From Caballeronia insecticola (GTDB taxonomy: Bacteria; Pseudomonadota; Gammaproteobacteria; Burkholderiales; Burkholderiaceae), in NCBI RefSeq assembly GCF_000402035.1, contig NC_021294.1, forward strand, positions 1,031,715 through 1,095,714: a stretch of 64,000 nucleotides of DNA, given 5' to 3'. Each line of letters opens with the position of its first letter. Within the stretch, counting starts at the first letter, position 1. Below are positions 1 to 9,430 of this stretch, piece after piece. A program made the position numbers and the translations under genes. The notes beneath the pieces were generated by a model, which worked only from the letters and a program-made list of their open reading frames with translations, ran no database searches and had not been told where the DNA came from.

Positions 1-860
1 AGGCGCTCGACAAAGCGCTCGACCGCCGCATCGAAGGCCTGACGGCGTTCGTGCGCCGGATCGCTGCTTATGTCGTGCAGCCATTGATTCGCGCCGCGCA
101 CGAGGCCCGCCGCGAACTTGTTGCCGAGATCCTCGGCGTTCAGTCCGACGAAACCCAGCATGCCGATGAGCTTCGGATACTCCTCGCCCGCCACCGCGAC
201 GATGCGCGTCGCGAGCATCTCCTGCACTTCCGGCTTGTCGAGCCACGCGGCCATCTGCTTCAGGCCTTCGTCGAGCAACAACTGATGCCGCCGGTCCGAT
301 GTCAACGTGGACAGCACGCTGCCCGCCGCGCCCGCCAGATCGAAGGTGTCCGCGCGCCGGCGCAAGGTCTCGTAGAGCATAGTCTTGACGCGCTCGTCGT
401 CGACGAAAGACAGCAACTGGCCTACCGCCGTCACCGCCTTCCTGCCCAGCAGCTCGGCATTCTTCGGCTCGGCGAGCCACGCCGACAGACGGCTTGCCGG
501 ATCGAACGCGTTCACGCGCGCGACGAGCGCATCCGTGCCGAGGAAGCGGTCGCGCACGAAGACCGCCAGATTGTCGGCGACGCGCGCCTTGTTGGCGGGA
601 AGGATTGCCGTGTGAGGAATCGGCACGCCGAGCGGATGGCGGAACAGCGCGACGACCGCGAACCAATCCGCGAGCGCGCCGACCATCGCGGCTTCCGCGA
701 ACGACGCGACCCACGCCCACGCGCCCGCATCGTGCTGACTTTTCGCGAGCACGAACAACCCGCCGGCCGCGACGAGCAGCGCGGCGGCGAACCACTTCAT
801 GCGCCTGAGCGCGACGGCTTTGTCCTGCGCTGTGTCCTGCGCTTTTTCCAGCGTTTCCAT
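1..860 (-). CDS. DUF445 family membrane protein (C-terminus outside window)
   Basis: The frame is open from an ATG at 860 to the window edge, giving about 286 visible residues; the stop lies beyond position 1. The N-terminus is short and charged, followed by a membrane segment (residues 21-40). Next comes the family hallmark region around residues 47-75, with AEAAMVGALADWFAVVALF followed by RHPLG and PIPHTAI. The remainder looks like the helical body of DUF445 (YheB-like) inner-membrane proteins, whose function is not established. Its ATG directly abuts the TAG of the upstream ACT-domain gene, so the two are probably translationally coupled in one minus-strand operon downstream of uvrA. Confidence 0.85.
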   Translation of the reverse strand, partial: METLEKAQDTAQDKAVALRRMKWFAAALLVAAGGLFVLAKSQHDAGAWAWVASFAEAAMVGALADWFAVVALFRHPLGVPIPHTAILPANKARVADNLAVFVRDRFLGTDALVARVNAFDPASRLSAWLAEPKNAELLGRKAVTAVGQLLSFVDDERVKTMLYETLRRRADTFDLAGAAGSVLSTLTSDRRHQLLLDEGLKQMAAWLDKPEVQEMLATRIVAVAGEEYPKLIGMLGFVGLNAEDLGNKFAAGLVRGANQWLHDISSDPAHERRQAFDAAVERFVER

Positions 861-1295
861 CTATTTTTTGCTCTGCTGTTTCGAAGAGGCCGACAGCATA
901 GCAGCCGCCGCGCGCTGCAACGCGGCGAGCGCTTCCATGGCGCGTGTGGCGTCATCGGCGGGTACGAAGATGTGATCGTGATACGCCGCCGCGATCACAT
1001 TGCAGCTAATGCTCGCCTCGCCGAGCGCACGCGCGAACGCGGCCGTCAGACCGACCGCGTTCAGGTCCGAATGCACGGTCAGCGTGATCCATGCCGCGCG
1101 AAACAGCGGCGGGATGGCCGCCGCCCGCGCCGCGCCTTCCTCCATCACGACAGTCATGCCTTCGCGTTCGCGAAACGTCGCGACGATATCCGCACCGCTC
1201 GGCGCCGCGTCGTGCGGCAGCGATGCGAACACATACACGCCCGGCTGCAGCTCCGGCTCCATCGACGCGATCAGCGTATCGAGATCACGCAGCAT
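861..1295 (-). CDS. ACT-domain protein
   Basis: 144 residues. The fold pattern and length match small stand-alone ACT-domain proteins, with an N-terminal sheet-helix part (LQPGVYVFASLP) and a second ACT-like repeat (AWITLTVHSDLNAVGLTAAF). Such proteins are thought to bind amino acids and act as regulators, but the ligand here is unknown. The C-terminal tail is alanine- and lysine-rich. The start ATG at 1295 lies inside the 3' end of the double-UvrA gene (11-base overlap) and the stop abuts the DUF445 start. It is therefore the middle gene of a tightly packed three-gene unit. No catalytic function should be inferred. Confidence 0.75.
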   Translation of the reverse strand: MLRDLDTLIASMEPELQPGVYVFASLPHDAAPSGADIVATFREREGMTVVMEEGAARAAAIPPLFRAAWITLTVHSDLNAVGLTAAFARALGEASISCNVIAAAYHDHIFVPADDATRAMEALAALQRAAAAMLSASSKQQSKK

Positions 1296-4200
1296 TTTCG
1301 GCCTCGCGCGTACGTCCCAAAACCGGCCGCAGCGCCGCGCCCGTATGGCTGCGCGGATGCATCGCGAGCGTGTCCGGGTCCGCCGCCGCGACGATCGTGC
1401 CGCCGTTCACGCCGCCTTCCGGGCCGAGATCGAGCACCCAGTCGGCTTCGGCGATCACATCGAGATCGTGTTCGATGACGATCACGCTATGTCCGCCGTC
1501 CACCAGCCGGTGCAGCACGCGAATCAGCTTGGCCACGTCCGCCATGTGCAGGCCGACCGTCGGTTCGTCGAGCACATAGAGCGTGTGCGGCGGCTTCTGG
1601 CCGCGCCGCGTGACGTCATCGCGAACCTTCGACAATTCTGTGACGAGCTTGATGCGCTGCGCCTCGCCGCCCGAGAGCGTCGGCGACGGCTGGCCGAGCG
1701 TCAGATAACCCAGGCCGACGTCGCGCAGCAATTGCAGCGGATGCGCGATGCTCTGCATCGCCGAGAAGAACTCGACGGCTTCGTCGATTTCCATCGTCAG
1801 CACTTCGCCGATGTTCTTGCCGCGCCACGTCACCGCGAGCGTTTCCGGATTGAAGCGCTGGCCGTGGCAGACGTCGCACGGCACTTTTACGTCGGGCAGG
1901 AAGCTCATCGCGATGGTGCGCACGCCCTGGCCTTCGCACGTCGGGCAGCGCCCTTCGCCCGTGTTGAAGGAAAAGCGCGACGGCGTGTAGCCGCGCGCGC
2001 GGGCTTCGAGCGTGTCGGCGAACAGCTTGCGGATGGTGTCCCACATGCCGATGTAGGTCGCCGGGCACGAGCGCGGCGTCTTGCCGATCGGCGTCTGATC
2101 GACTTCGAGCACGCGGTCGATCGCTTCGAAACCGGTGACGCCCGCGCAGCCCTGCCACGCGTGCGTCACGTCGAACTTCGGCCGAGGCGCTTCGCGCGCG
2201 AGCACGCTGGCACGCGATTTCGCCGCGGGCTTGCCGGTGTCGGCGGCTTGCGCAGTACGGCGCGCGCGCCGCACCGCCGGCGACGACAGCACCGAGCGGC
2301 CGACCGCATCGAGCAGATTGGTCATCAGCACGTCGCGCGCGAGCGTCGATTTGCCCGAACCGGAAACGCCCGTGATTGCGACGAGCCGGTTCAGCGGCAC
2401 GCTCGCCGTGATGTTGCGCAGATTGTGCAGCGTCGCGCCTTCGACGGTCAGCCATTGCTCCGGCACGGCGGGACGCTTCGCGGTCGCCGGGCGCACATCG
2501 CGGCGCGGTTGCAGCGGATGCACGATCGGATTCGCGAGATACTGCCCGGTCAGCGACGCCTTGTGCGCCGCGAGGTCCGTCACGTTGCCCTGCGCGACCA
2601 CGGTGCCGCCGCGCTTGCCCGCGCCCGGCCCGATATCGATGATGTGATCCGCGCGGCGAATGGTGTCCTCGTCGTGCTCGACCACGACCAGCGTGTTGCC
2701 CTTGTCGTTCAGCTTGCGCAGCGCCGACAGCAGAATCAGGTTGTCGCGCGGATGCAGGCCGATAGTCGGCTCGTCGAGCACGTAGCACACGCCTTGCAGA
2801 TTGCTGCCGAGCTGCGCGGCCAGACGAATGCGCTGCGCTTCGCCGCCGGAGAGTGTCGGCGCGGCGCGATCGAGGCTCAAGTAGCCGAGCCCGACTTCCT
2901 CCAGAAACTGCAGACGTCCTTCGATTTCACTGACCACGTCGCGGGCGATATCCGCGTCGCGGCCCTTGAGTTTGAGCGTCGAGATCCATTCGCGCGTGTC
3001 GCTGACGGTCCAGCGTCCGACTTCCGTGATCGGATAATCGCCGAACGTGACGGCGCGCGCGACTTCGTTCAGGCGCGTGCCTTCGCAATCCGGGCAAGGC
3101 TGATCGACGATATCGTCCGGTTCCTGATCCACCGAGCCGATGCTCTGTTCGCGGCCGCGATCGTCCTGCGCGAAGAGCGTGTCGTCGAAGGCGGCGCGCT
3201 GCTCGCGCGTGAGCTTTACGCCCGTGCCGACGCAGGTGTTGCACCAGCCGTGCTTGCTGTTGTACGAGAACATGCGCGGATCGAGTTCGGGATAACTCGT
3301 GCCGCACACCGGGCACGCGCGCTTGGTCGAAAACACGCGCGTTTCTTCCTTGCCGCGACGCGCGCCGCCCTGCCACGAACCGTGCAGATCGTCGAGCGGC
3401 GCAAGCAGATGCATCACGCCCTTGCCGACTTCGAGCGTCTCGTCGAGCAGGCGGCGCAGGTCGGCTTCGTGATCGGCGGAAACGACAAGATCGGCGACCG
3501 GCAGTTCGATCGTATGTTCGCGGAAGCGGTCGAGCTTCGGCCACGGGCTTACGGGCAGAAATTCGCCGTCCACGCGCAAGTGCGTGTTGCCGCGCGCCTT
3601 CGCCCATTTCGCGAGATCGGTGTACACGCCCTTGCGGTTCACGACGAGCGGCGCGAGCAGGCCGACATGCTGGCCCTTGAAGTCGCGCATGATCTGCGCG
3701 GCGATCGACTCCGAGCTTTGCGACTGCACCGGCGTGCCGTCGTGGATGCAATGCTGGATGCCGAGCTTCACGTACAGCAGACGCAGGAAGTGCCAGACTT
3801 CCGAAGTGGTCGCGACCGTCGATTTGCGTCCGCCGCGCGAGAGCCGCTGCTCGATTGCGACGGTCGGCGGAATGCCGTAGACGGCATCGACTTCCGGACG
3901 CCCCGCCGGCTGCACGATGGAGCGCGCATACGCGTTCAGCGATTCGAGATAACGGCGCTGGCCTTCGTGAAAGAGGATATCGAACGCGAGCGTCGACTTG
4001 CCCGAGCCGGACACGCCCGTCACCACGTTGAATTTGTTGTGCGGAATATCGACATCGAGCGACTTCAGATTGTGCTCGCGCGCATTCACGATGCGCACCA
4101 CATCTTCGCCCTGCAACGCGCGGCGCGCGCTCGCGACTTCCGCCGCGAGTTGCAGCGGCACGCCCGCGCGCTTCTCGGCGGCGCCCGGCTGCATCGCTTC

Positions 4201-7125
4201 GTCGTAGTCGATCAGCGCGCGGCCCGTATGCGACTGCTCGCACGCGGCGACTTCATCCGGCGTGCCGACGCACACGACCTGGCCGCCGCCGTCGCCGCCT
4301 TCCGGACCGAGATCGATGATCCAGTCGGCCGCGCGAATCACGTCGAGGTTGTGCTCGATGACGATCAGCGAATGGCCGCGTTCCAGCAGACGCCGCAGCG
4401 CCTGCATCAGCTTGGCGATGTCGTCGAAATGCAGGCCCGTGGTCGGCTCGTCGAACATGAAGAGACGGCGTTCCTTCTCGCTGTCCTTGCTGCTTTTCTT
4501 CGTCTGCGAGGTCTCGGCGAGAAAGCCCGCGAGCTTGAGACGCTGCGCTTCGCCGCCGGACAGTGTCGGCACCGGCTGGCCAAGACGCACGTATTCGAGC
4601 CCGACATCGACGATAGGCTGCAACACGCGCAGCACTTCGGCATCGCCCGCGAACAACTCGACGGCTTCGCTCACCGTCAGTTCGAGCACGTCCGCGACGC
4701 TCAGATGACGCCCGCCGCGCTCGATCTTCACTTCGAGCACTTCCGCGCGATAACGCCGGCCGTCGCAATCCGGGCAACGCAGATACACGTCGCTCAGGAA
4801 TTGCATCTCGACGTGCTCGAAGCCTGAACCGCCGCACGTCGGGCAGCGGCCGTCGCCGGAATTGAAGCTGAACATGCTCGCGCTATAGCCGCGCTGCAAC
4901 GCGAGCGGCGCCTTCGCGTAGAGCTTGCGGATTTCGTCGAACGCGCCGACATAGCTCGCCGGATTCGAGCGCGCCGTGCGGCCGATCGGCGACTGATCGA
5001 CGAACACCACATCGCTCAGTTGATCCGCGCCCTTCAGCGCGCGAAACGCGCCGGGCGCCTCGGTCGCCTTGCCGAAATGACGCATCAGCGCGGGCGCGAG
5101 CACGTCCTGAATCAGCGTCGATTTGCCCGAGCCGGACACGCCCGTCACGCAGACGAGCCGTTGCAGCGGAATATCGACCGTGACGTTTTGCAGATTGTGA
5201 TCGCTCGCGCCTTCGAGCGTCAGGCGCGGCGTTTTGTCGTCGACTGCGCGGCGGTTCCAGTTCGATGCATGCGCGACATGTTTGCGGCCGCCGAGATAGG
5301 CGCCGGTCAGCGTGTCGGTGTTCTGGATCTCGGCGGGCGTGCCGTCGTAGACGATCTGGCCGCCGCGCTCGCCCGGCCCCGGTCCCATGTCGATGAGACG
5401 ATCCGCCGCGAGCATCACCGAAGGATCGTGCTCCACGACGACGAGCGTATTGCCCGCGTCACGCAGCCGGTGCATGGCCTCGACGATGCGGTTCAAATCG
5501 CGCGGATGCAGCCCGATGCTCGGCTCGTCGAGCACGAACAGCGTGTTCACGAGCGAGGTGCCGAGCGCGGTCGTCAGGTTGATGCGCTGCACTTCGCCGC
5601 CCGAGAGCGTGCGGCTCTGGCGATCGAGTGTCAGATAGCCGAGGCCGACATCGCAGAGATATTTGAGGCGCGTGCGCACTTCGGCGTGCAGCAGCTTGAG
5701 CGCTTCGTCGAGCAGCGTGGACGGCAGCGTCAGCGAATCGAAGAAGCGGCGGATGCGCTCGATCGGCATCAGCATCAGATCGTGCACGGTCAGGCCCGGC
5801 AGTGCTTCGAGCTGCGCGCGCGTCCAGTCGACGCCCTCCGGCATGAAGCGATTCGACGGCGACAGCACGGCGTCCGCCTGTTCCTTCGTGCCGAGACGCC
5901 ACAGCAGCGATTCGGTTTTCAGACGCGCGCCGGCGCAGACCGGGCACGTCGTATAGCTGCGATATTTCGACAGCAGCACGCGAATGTGCATCTTGTACGC
6001 CTTCGACTCCAGATAGTCGAAGAAGCGCTGCACGCCGTACCACTGGTTCTGCCACTTGCCGTTCCAGTCCGGCGAGCCCTTGATGACCCAGTCGCGTTCC
6101 TGTTGCGTCAGCTCGTTCCACGGCACGCCGAGACGGATGCCCGCCTTCGTGCCGTAGCGCACGAGATCGTCCTGATTCTCTTTCCACGCGGGCGTTTGCA
6201 GCGTTTTGACCGCGCCTTCGCGCAGCGTCTTGCTTTCGTCGGGAATGACAAGCCCGTAATCGACGCCGATCACGCGGCCGAAGCCCCGGCACGTTTCGCA
6301 CGCGCCATAAGCCGAGTTGAACGAGAACAGCGCCGGTTGCGGGTCCGCATAGCGCAGATCGCTTTCCGGGCTATGCAGGCCGGTCGAAAAGCGCCAGATG
6401 TCCGGCTCGCCTTCGTCCTTCAGCACGTAGATGTTCACGCGGCCCGTGCCGCGCAAGAGCGCGCTTTCGATGGCCTCCAGCGCGCGCGAACGCTCGGTGT
6501 TGTGCAGGCGAAAACGGTCCGCGACGACATCGAGCACCTGACGCGCGCCGGAATCCGTCTGCACATGGCGTTTGGCCTGCACGCGCGTGTAGCCGCTCGC
6601 GGACAGCCATTGTTCGACTTCTTCGTCACTTGCCGTATCGGGCAATTCGACCGGAAACGTGATCGCGAGACGCGGATCGCCGGCGCGGGTGCGCTCGAGC
6701 AGTTCGGCGTAGATCGTCTCGGGCGTGTCGTGGCGCACGCGCTGCGAGGTTTTCTTGTCGAAGAGTTCGGCGGCGCGCGCATAGAACAGCTTCAGATGAT
6801 CGTTCAGCTCGGTCATCGTGCCGACGGTCGAGCGCGAACTGCGCACGGGATTCGTCTGGTCGATGGCAATGGCGGGCGGCACGCCGTCCACGCGATCGAC
6901 CTGCGGGCGGTCCATCCGGTCGAGAAACTGGCGCGCGTAGGCGCTGAAGGTTTCGACGTAGCGGCGCTGGCCTTCGGCATACAGCGTATCGAACACGAGG
7001 CTCGACTTGCCGGAACCGGACGGGCCGGTCACGACCGTCATCTGGCCGGTGTGCAGGTCGAGATCGAGATTCTTGAGATTGTGCTGACGTGCGCCGCGAA
7101 TGCGGATTGCGTTATTCGATGCCAA
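1285..7125 (-). CDS. uvrA: Tandem double UvrA (excinuclease ABC subunit A, duplicated-fused form)
   Basis: About 1946 residues, twice the usual ~950 of UvrA. Two complete UvrA modules sit in one chain, giving four ABC ATPase cores. Walker A lysines (GxSGSGKS) fall near residues 40, 668, 1043 and 1592, and four LSGGE-type signatures are present. Each half keeps zinc-binding cysteine clusters (CPVCAGARL and CPTCGGSGF in the first; CPDCEGTRL and CPTCEGQGV in the second). UvrA normally dimerises to find DNA lesions and load UvrB, so a fused dimer is plausible. A LexA box lies at 7230-7249. The frame stays open to a TTG at 7260, but that start would put the box inside the gene. I prefer TTG 7125, just before the conserved NAIRIRGARQHNLKNLDL; no start has a good ribosome site. 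It is probably a second uvrA in this genome. Confidence 0.9.
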   Translation of the reverse strand: MASNNAIRIRGARQHNLKNLDLDLHTGQMTVVTGPSGSGKSSLVFDTLYAEGQRRYVETFSAYARQFLDRMDRPQVDRVDGVPPAIAIDQTNPVRSSRSTVGTMTELNDHLKLFYARAAELFDKKTSQRVRHDTPETIYAELLERTRAGDPRLAITFPVELPDTASDEEVEQWLSASGYTRVQAKRHVQTDSGARQVLDVVADRFRLHNTERSRALEAIESALLRGTGRVNIYVLKDEGEPDIWRFSTGLHSPESDLRYADPQPALFSFNSAYGACETCRGFGRVIGVDYGLVIPDESKTLREGAVKTLQTPAWKENQDDLVRYGTKAGIRLGVPWNELTQQERDWVIKGSPDWNGKWQNQWYGVQRFFDYLESKAYKMHIRVLLSKYRSYTTCPVCAGARLKTESLLWRLGTKEQADAVLSPSNRFMPEGVDWTRAQLEALPGLTVHDLMLMPIERIRRFFDSLTLPSTLLDEALKLLHAEVRTRLKYLCDVGLGYLTLDRQSRTLSGGEVQRINLTTALGTSLVNTLFVLDEPSIGLHPRDLNRIVEAMHRLRDAGNTLVVVEHDPSVMLAADRLIDMGPGPGERGGQIVYDGTPAEIQNTDTLTGAYLGGRKHVAHASNWNRRAVDDKTPRLTLEGASDHNLQNVTVDIPLQRLVCVTGVSGSGKSTLIQDVLAPALMRHFGKATEAPGAFRALKGADQLSDVVFVDQSPIGRTARSNPASYVGAFDEIRKLYAKAPLALQRGYSASMFSFNSGDGRCPTCGGSGFEHVEMQFLSDVYLRCPDCDGRRYRAEVLEVKIERGGRHLSVADVLELTVSEAVELFAGDAEVLRVLQPIVDVGLEYVRLGQPVPTLSGGEAQRLKLAGFLAETSQTKKSSKDSEKERRLFMFDEPTTGLHFDDIAKLMQALRRLLERGHSLIVIEHNLDVIRAADWIIDLGPEGGDGGGQVVCVGTPDEVAACEQSHTGRALIDYDEAMQPGAAEKRAGVPLQLAAEVASARRALQGEDVVRIVNAREHNLKSLDVDIPHNKFNVVTGVSGSGKSTLAFDILFHEGQRRYLESLNAYARSIVQPAGRPEVDAVYGIPPTVAIEQRLSRGGRKSTVATTSEVWHFLRLLYVKLGIQHCIHDGTPVQSQSSESIAAQIMRDFKGQHVGLLAPLVVNRKGVYTDLAKWAKARGNTHLRVDGEFLPVSPWPKLDRFREHTIELPVADLVVSADHEADLRRLLDETLEVGKGVMHLLAPLDDLHGSWQGGARRGKEETRVFSTKRACPVCGTSYPELDPRMFSYNSKHGWCNTCVGTGVKLTREQRAAFDDTLFAQDDRGREQSIGSVDQEPDDIVDQPCPDCEGTRLNEVARAVTFGDYPITEVGRWTVSDTREWISTLKLKGRDADIARDVVSEIEGRLQFLEEVGLGYLSLDRAAPTLSGGEAQRIRLAAQLGSNLQGVCYVLDEPTIGLHPRDNLILLSALRKLNDKGNTLVVVEHDEDTIRRADHIIDIGPGAGKRGGTVVAQGNVTDLAAHKASLTGQYLANPIVHPLQPRRDVRPATAKRPAVPEQWLTVEGATLHNLRNITASVPLNRLVAITGVSGSGKSTLARDVLMTNLLDAVGRSVLSSPAVRRARRTAQAADTGKPAAKSRASVLAREAPRPKFDVTHAWQGCAGVTGFEAIDRVLEVDQTPIGKTPRSCPATYIGMWDTIRKLFADTLEARARGYTPSRFSFNTGEGRCPTCEGQGVRTIAMSFLPDVKVPCDVCHGQRFNPETLAVTWRGKNIGEVLTMEIDEAVEFFSAMQSIAHPLQLLRDVGLGYLTLGQPSPTLSGGEAQRIKLVTELSKVRDDVTRRGQKPPHTLYVLDEPTVGLHMADVAKLIRVLHRLVDGGHSVIVIEHDLDVIAEADWVLDLGPEGGVNGGTIVAAADPDTLAMHPRSHTGAALRPVLGRTREAENAA

Positions 7126-7229
7126 TTTTTCAACCGGTTCAAAGAGTTGGGCGGCCAGGTCCGGTTTTGCCGGGACCGTGGGCGGCGTCGCGCGAGTGTT
7201 CGGAGGCGCGCACCGGCCGTAGCGAACAG

Positions 7230-7249
7230 TACTGTACACGCATACAGTA
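7230..7249 (-). promoter_or_regulatory. LexA (SOS) box upstream of uvrA
   Basis: The plus-strand sequence is TACTGTACACGCATACAGTA. It has CTGT and ACAG half-sites separated by 8 bases and flanking T/A, matching the classical gamma/beta-proteobacterial LexA consensus. On the minus strand it overlaps a candidate -10 (TACAGT, 7236-7231) that lies 18 bases after a -35-like TTGGCG (7260-7255). LexA binding here would block transcription of uvrA and the two downstream genes until DNA damage. Confidence 0.85.
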
Positions 7250-7341
7250 TTTGTCGCCAAACGTGATACAAGCGGTGATGCGACTGTTCGCTTCCGTTAC
7301 GCAAGACGCTCGCCCGGGCCGCGCTTCTTTTCACGCTTCTT

Positions 7342-8238
7342 TCACGCTGACTTCAGATGCGCGATCACCGCGTCCGCGACGGCGTTAGGCGCCTCACGCA
7401 GCGGAAAATGCCCCGCGCCGTCGATCACCACGCGCCTATAACCCGCCGTGAAATGTTCTTCCAGTCCTTCCGAACTTGCCGGTTCGTCGCATGAATCCGC
7501 GCCGCCCTGGATCATGAGCGCAGGCACATCGATGCGATCAACGGTCGCGAGCCGCGCGTAGAGGTCCGCGAGCGCCGGATCGGACGGCTGGTCGCCGCGC
7601 CAGCGCCGGCGATAAGCGTTGAGCGTGATCGGCACCCAGTCGGGATTATCGAAGGCGCGCGCGGTGGTTGCGAACTCGGCTTCGTCGAACCAGCCGGGCG
7701 GCGACCATGTGTCCCACTGAATGCGCGCGAAACCTTTGGGATCGGCAGCGACGGCGTCCGGGCCGCCATCGAGCGACATGAACCACTGGTACCAGAAGCG
7801 CCGCGCCTGCGAAAAATCGGGCAGTTCGAACGCGCCGCGCGGCTGATACGCCAGCGCGAGCGCGGCCATGCGGCGCACGCGCTCGGGAAACAGTGTGGCG
7901 ATCGTGTACGCGGCGCGCGCGCCCCAGTCGTGGCCGACGACATCGAACTTTGCGATGCCCAGCGCATCCGCGAGATCGACAGCATCGTTCGCCAGCGCGA
8001 CGCCCGAGCCGTCGCGCACGGTGTCGGCGGAGAGAAAGCGCGTGCCGCCCGCGCCGCGCAGTTCGGGCACGACAGTGCGATAGCCCGCCGCGTTGAGCCG
8101 CGCGGCCACTGCGTTCCACGCGCGCGCGGCGTCGGGCCAGCCGTGCAGCAGGATCACGACGGGACCGTCAGCGGGACCGGCATCGGCGTAGGCGATATCG
8201 AGCGTCGGCGTGCGCGCATGGCGTCCGAAGTCGAGCAT
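7342..8238 (-). CDS. Alpha/beta hydrolase, epoxide-hydrolase-like
   Basis: 298 residues, the normal length for the family. The oxyanion motif HGWPD is near residue 33. The nucleophile elbow GHDWGA near residue 104 has Asp as nucleophile, as in epoxide hydrolases and haloalkane dehalogenases rather than Ser esterases. An acid-bearing loop follows (QGGADSCDEP), and the catalytic His lies in GAGHFPLREAP near the C-terminus. The substrate cannot be told from sequence. A clear ribosome site (GAGGAG) precedes the ATG at 8238. It is a single gene, divergent from the tartrate dehydrogenase gene across a 120-base spacer that must hold both promoters. Confidence 0.85.
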   Translation of the reverse strand: MLDFGRHARTPTLDIAYADAGPADGPVVILLHGWPDAARAWNAVAARLNAAGYRTVVPELRGAGGTRFLSADTVRDGSGVALANDAVDLADALGIAKFDVVGHDWGARAAYTIATLFPERVRRMAALALAYQPRGAFELPDFSQARRFWYQWFMSLDGGPDAVAADPKGFARIQWDTWSPPGWFDEAEFATTARAFDNPDWVPITLNAYRRRWRGDQPSDPALADLYARLATVDRIDVPALMIQGGADSCDEPASSEGLEEHFTAGYRRVVIDGAGHFPLREAPNAVADAVIAHLKSA

Positions 8239-8358
8239 GGCGGGCTCCTCGAAAAGAGAAAAGTCATTCTAGCGAGCATGCAAGACACGCGCTCGGCATG
8301 GCGATCGATGAAATAATCGCCGTTCCACTCGCGTTACACGGACTCACAGGAGACACGC

Positions 8359-9426
8359 ATGACCCGCAATGCATACCGCATCGCCGTGATTCCCGGCGAC
8401 GGCATCGGCCGTGAAGTGATGCCCGAAGCCTTGCGCGCGCTCGATGCCGTCAGCAAGCGCTTCGGCATCGCGCTCGAATACACGCATATCGAATGGGCGA
8501 GTTGCGACTACTACGCAAAGCACGGCCAGATGATGCCCGACGACTGGAAAGCGCAACTACAGAACGCCGACGCGATTCTGTTCGGCGCGGTCGGCTGGCC
8601 GCAGACAGTGCCCGATCATATTTCGCTGTGGGGCTCGCTGCTCAAGTTCCGCCGCGAGTTCGATCAATACATCAACCTGCGGCCCGCGCGTCTTTTCGAC
8701 GGCGTGCCTTCGCCTCTGGCCAATCGCCGCGCGGGCGACATCGACTTCATGATCGTGCGCGAGAACACTGAAGGCGAGTACTCGTCGGTCGGCGGCGTGA
8801 TGTTCGAAGGCACCGAGCGCGAGTTCGTGTCGCAGACGTCGATCTTCACGCGTCACGGCGCGGAACGCGTGCTGAAGTTCGCGTTCGATCTCGCGCAGCG
8901 CCGCAAGAAAACGCTCACCGTCGCGACCAAGAGCAATGGCATTTCGATCAGCATGCCGTGGTGGGACGCGCGTGCCGCGGAAATCGCGCAGCAGTATCCG
9001 GATATCGAATGGGACAAGCAGCACATCGACATTCTGTGCGCGCGTTTCGTGCTCAATCCGGATCGCTTCGATGTGGTCGTCGCGACCAATTTGTTCGGCG
9101 ACATTCTGTCGGACCTCGGCCCCGCATGCACGGGCACGATCGGCATCGCGCCGTCGGCGAACATGAATCCGGAGCGCAACTTCCCGTCGCTGTTCGAGCC
9201 GGTGCATGGCTCGGCGCCGGATATCGCGGGAAAAGGCATCGCCAATCCGATCGCGATGATCTGGTCCGCCGCGATGATGCTCGACTTCTTAGGCGAACGC
9301 GCCGCGCACGATGCGATGCTTGCCGCCATCGAAAGCGTGCTGAAGGAAGGCCCGCATACCGGCGATCTGGGCGGCCGCGCGAACACCGCCGAAGTGGGCG
9401 AAGCGATCGCACGACGCCTCGCCTGA
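8359..9426 (+). CDS. Tartrate dehydrogenase / D-malate dehydrogenase (decarboxylating)
   Basis: 355 residues of the isocitrate/isopropylmalate dehydrogenase fold. The N-terminus IAVIPGDGIGREVMPEAL begins the family. The active-site region FRREFDQYINLRPAR and VRENTEGEYSS, the metal-binding aspartates (NLFGDILSDLGP) and the C-terminal EPVHGSAPDIAGKGIANP are all present. The pattern matches the TtuC/DmlA branch, which oxidises tartrate or D-malate with NAD+ and Mn2+, rather than LeuB. A ribosome site (GGAGA) precedes the ATG. The gene stands alone, convergent with the zinc deacylase gene and only four bases from its stop. Tartrate versus D-malate preference cannot be decided here. Confidence 0.9.
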   Translation: MTRNAYRIAVIPGDGIGREVMPEALRALDAVSKRFGIALEYTHIEWASCDYYAKHGQMMPDDWKAQLQNADAILFGAVGWPQTVPDHISLWGSLLKFRREFDQYINLRPARLFDGVPSPLANRRAGDIDFMIVRENTEGEYSSVGGVMFEGTEREFVSQTSIFTRHGAERVLKFAFDLAQRRKKTLTVATKSNGISISMPWWDARAAEIAQQYPDIEWDKQHIDILCARFVLNPDRFDVVVATNLFGDILSDLGPACTGTIGIAPSANMNPERNFPSLFEPVHGSAPDIAGKGIANPIAMIWSAAMMLDFLGERAAHDAMLAAIESVLKEGPHTGDLGGRANTAEVGEAIARRLA

Positions 9427-9430
9427 GGTT

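Noticed and set aside
51..1478. 475-codon plus-strand frame at the left edge
   Set aside because: Antisense to the DUF445 and ACT-domain genes; translation is Arg-rich and has no recognisable domain.
1000..7266. Very long plus-strand reading frames opposite the double UvrA gene (1275 and 748 codons)
   Set aside because: They are antisense shadows of a high-GC gene: Arg/His-rich translations without any domain, no ribosome site, and the opposite strand carries an unmistakable conserved protein.
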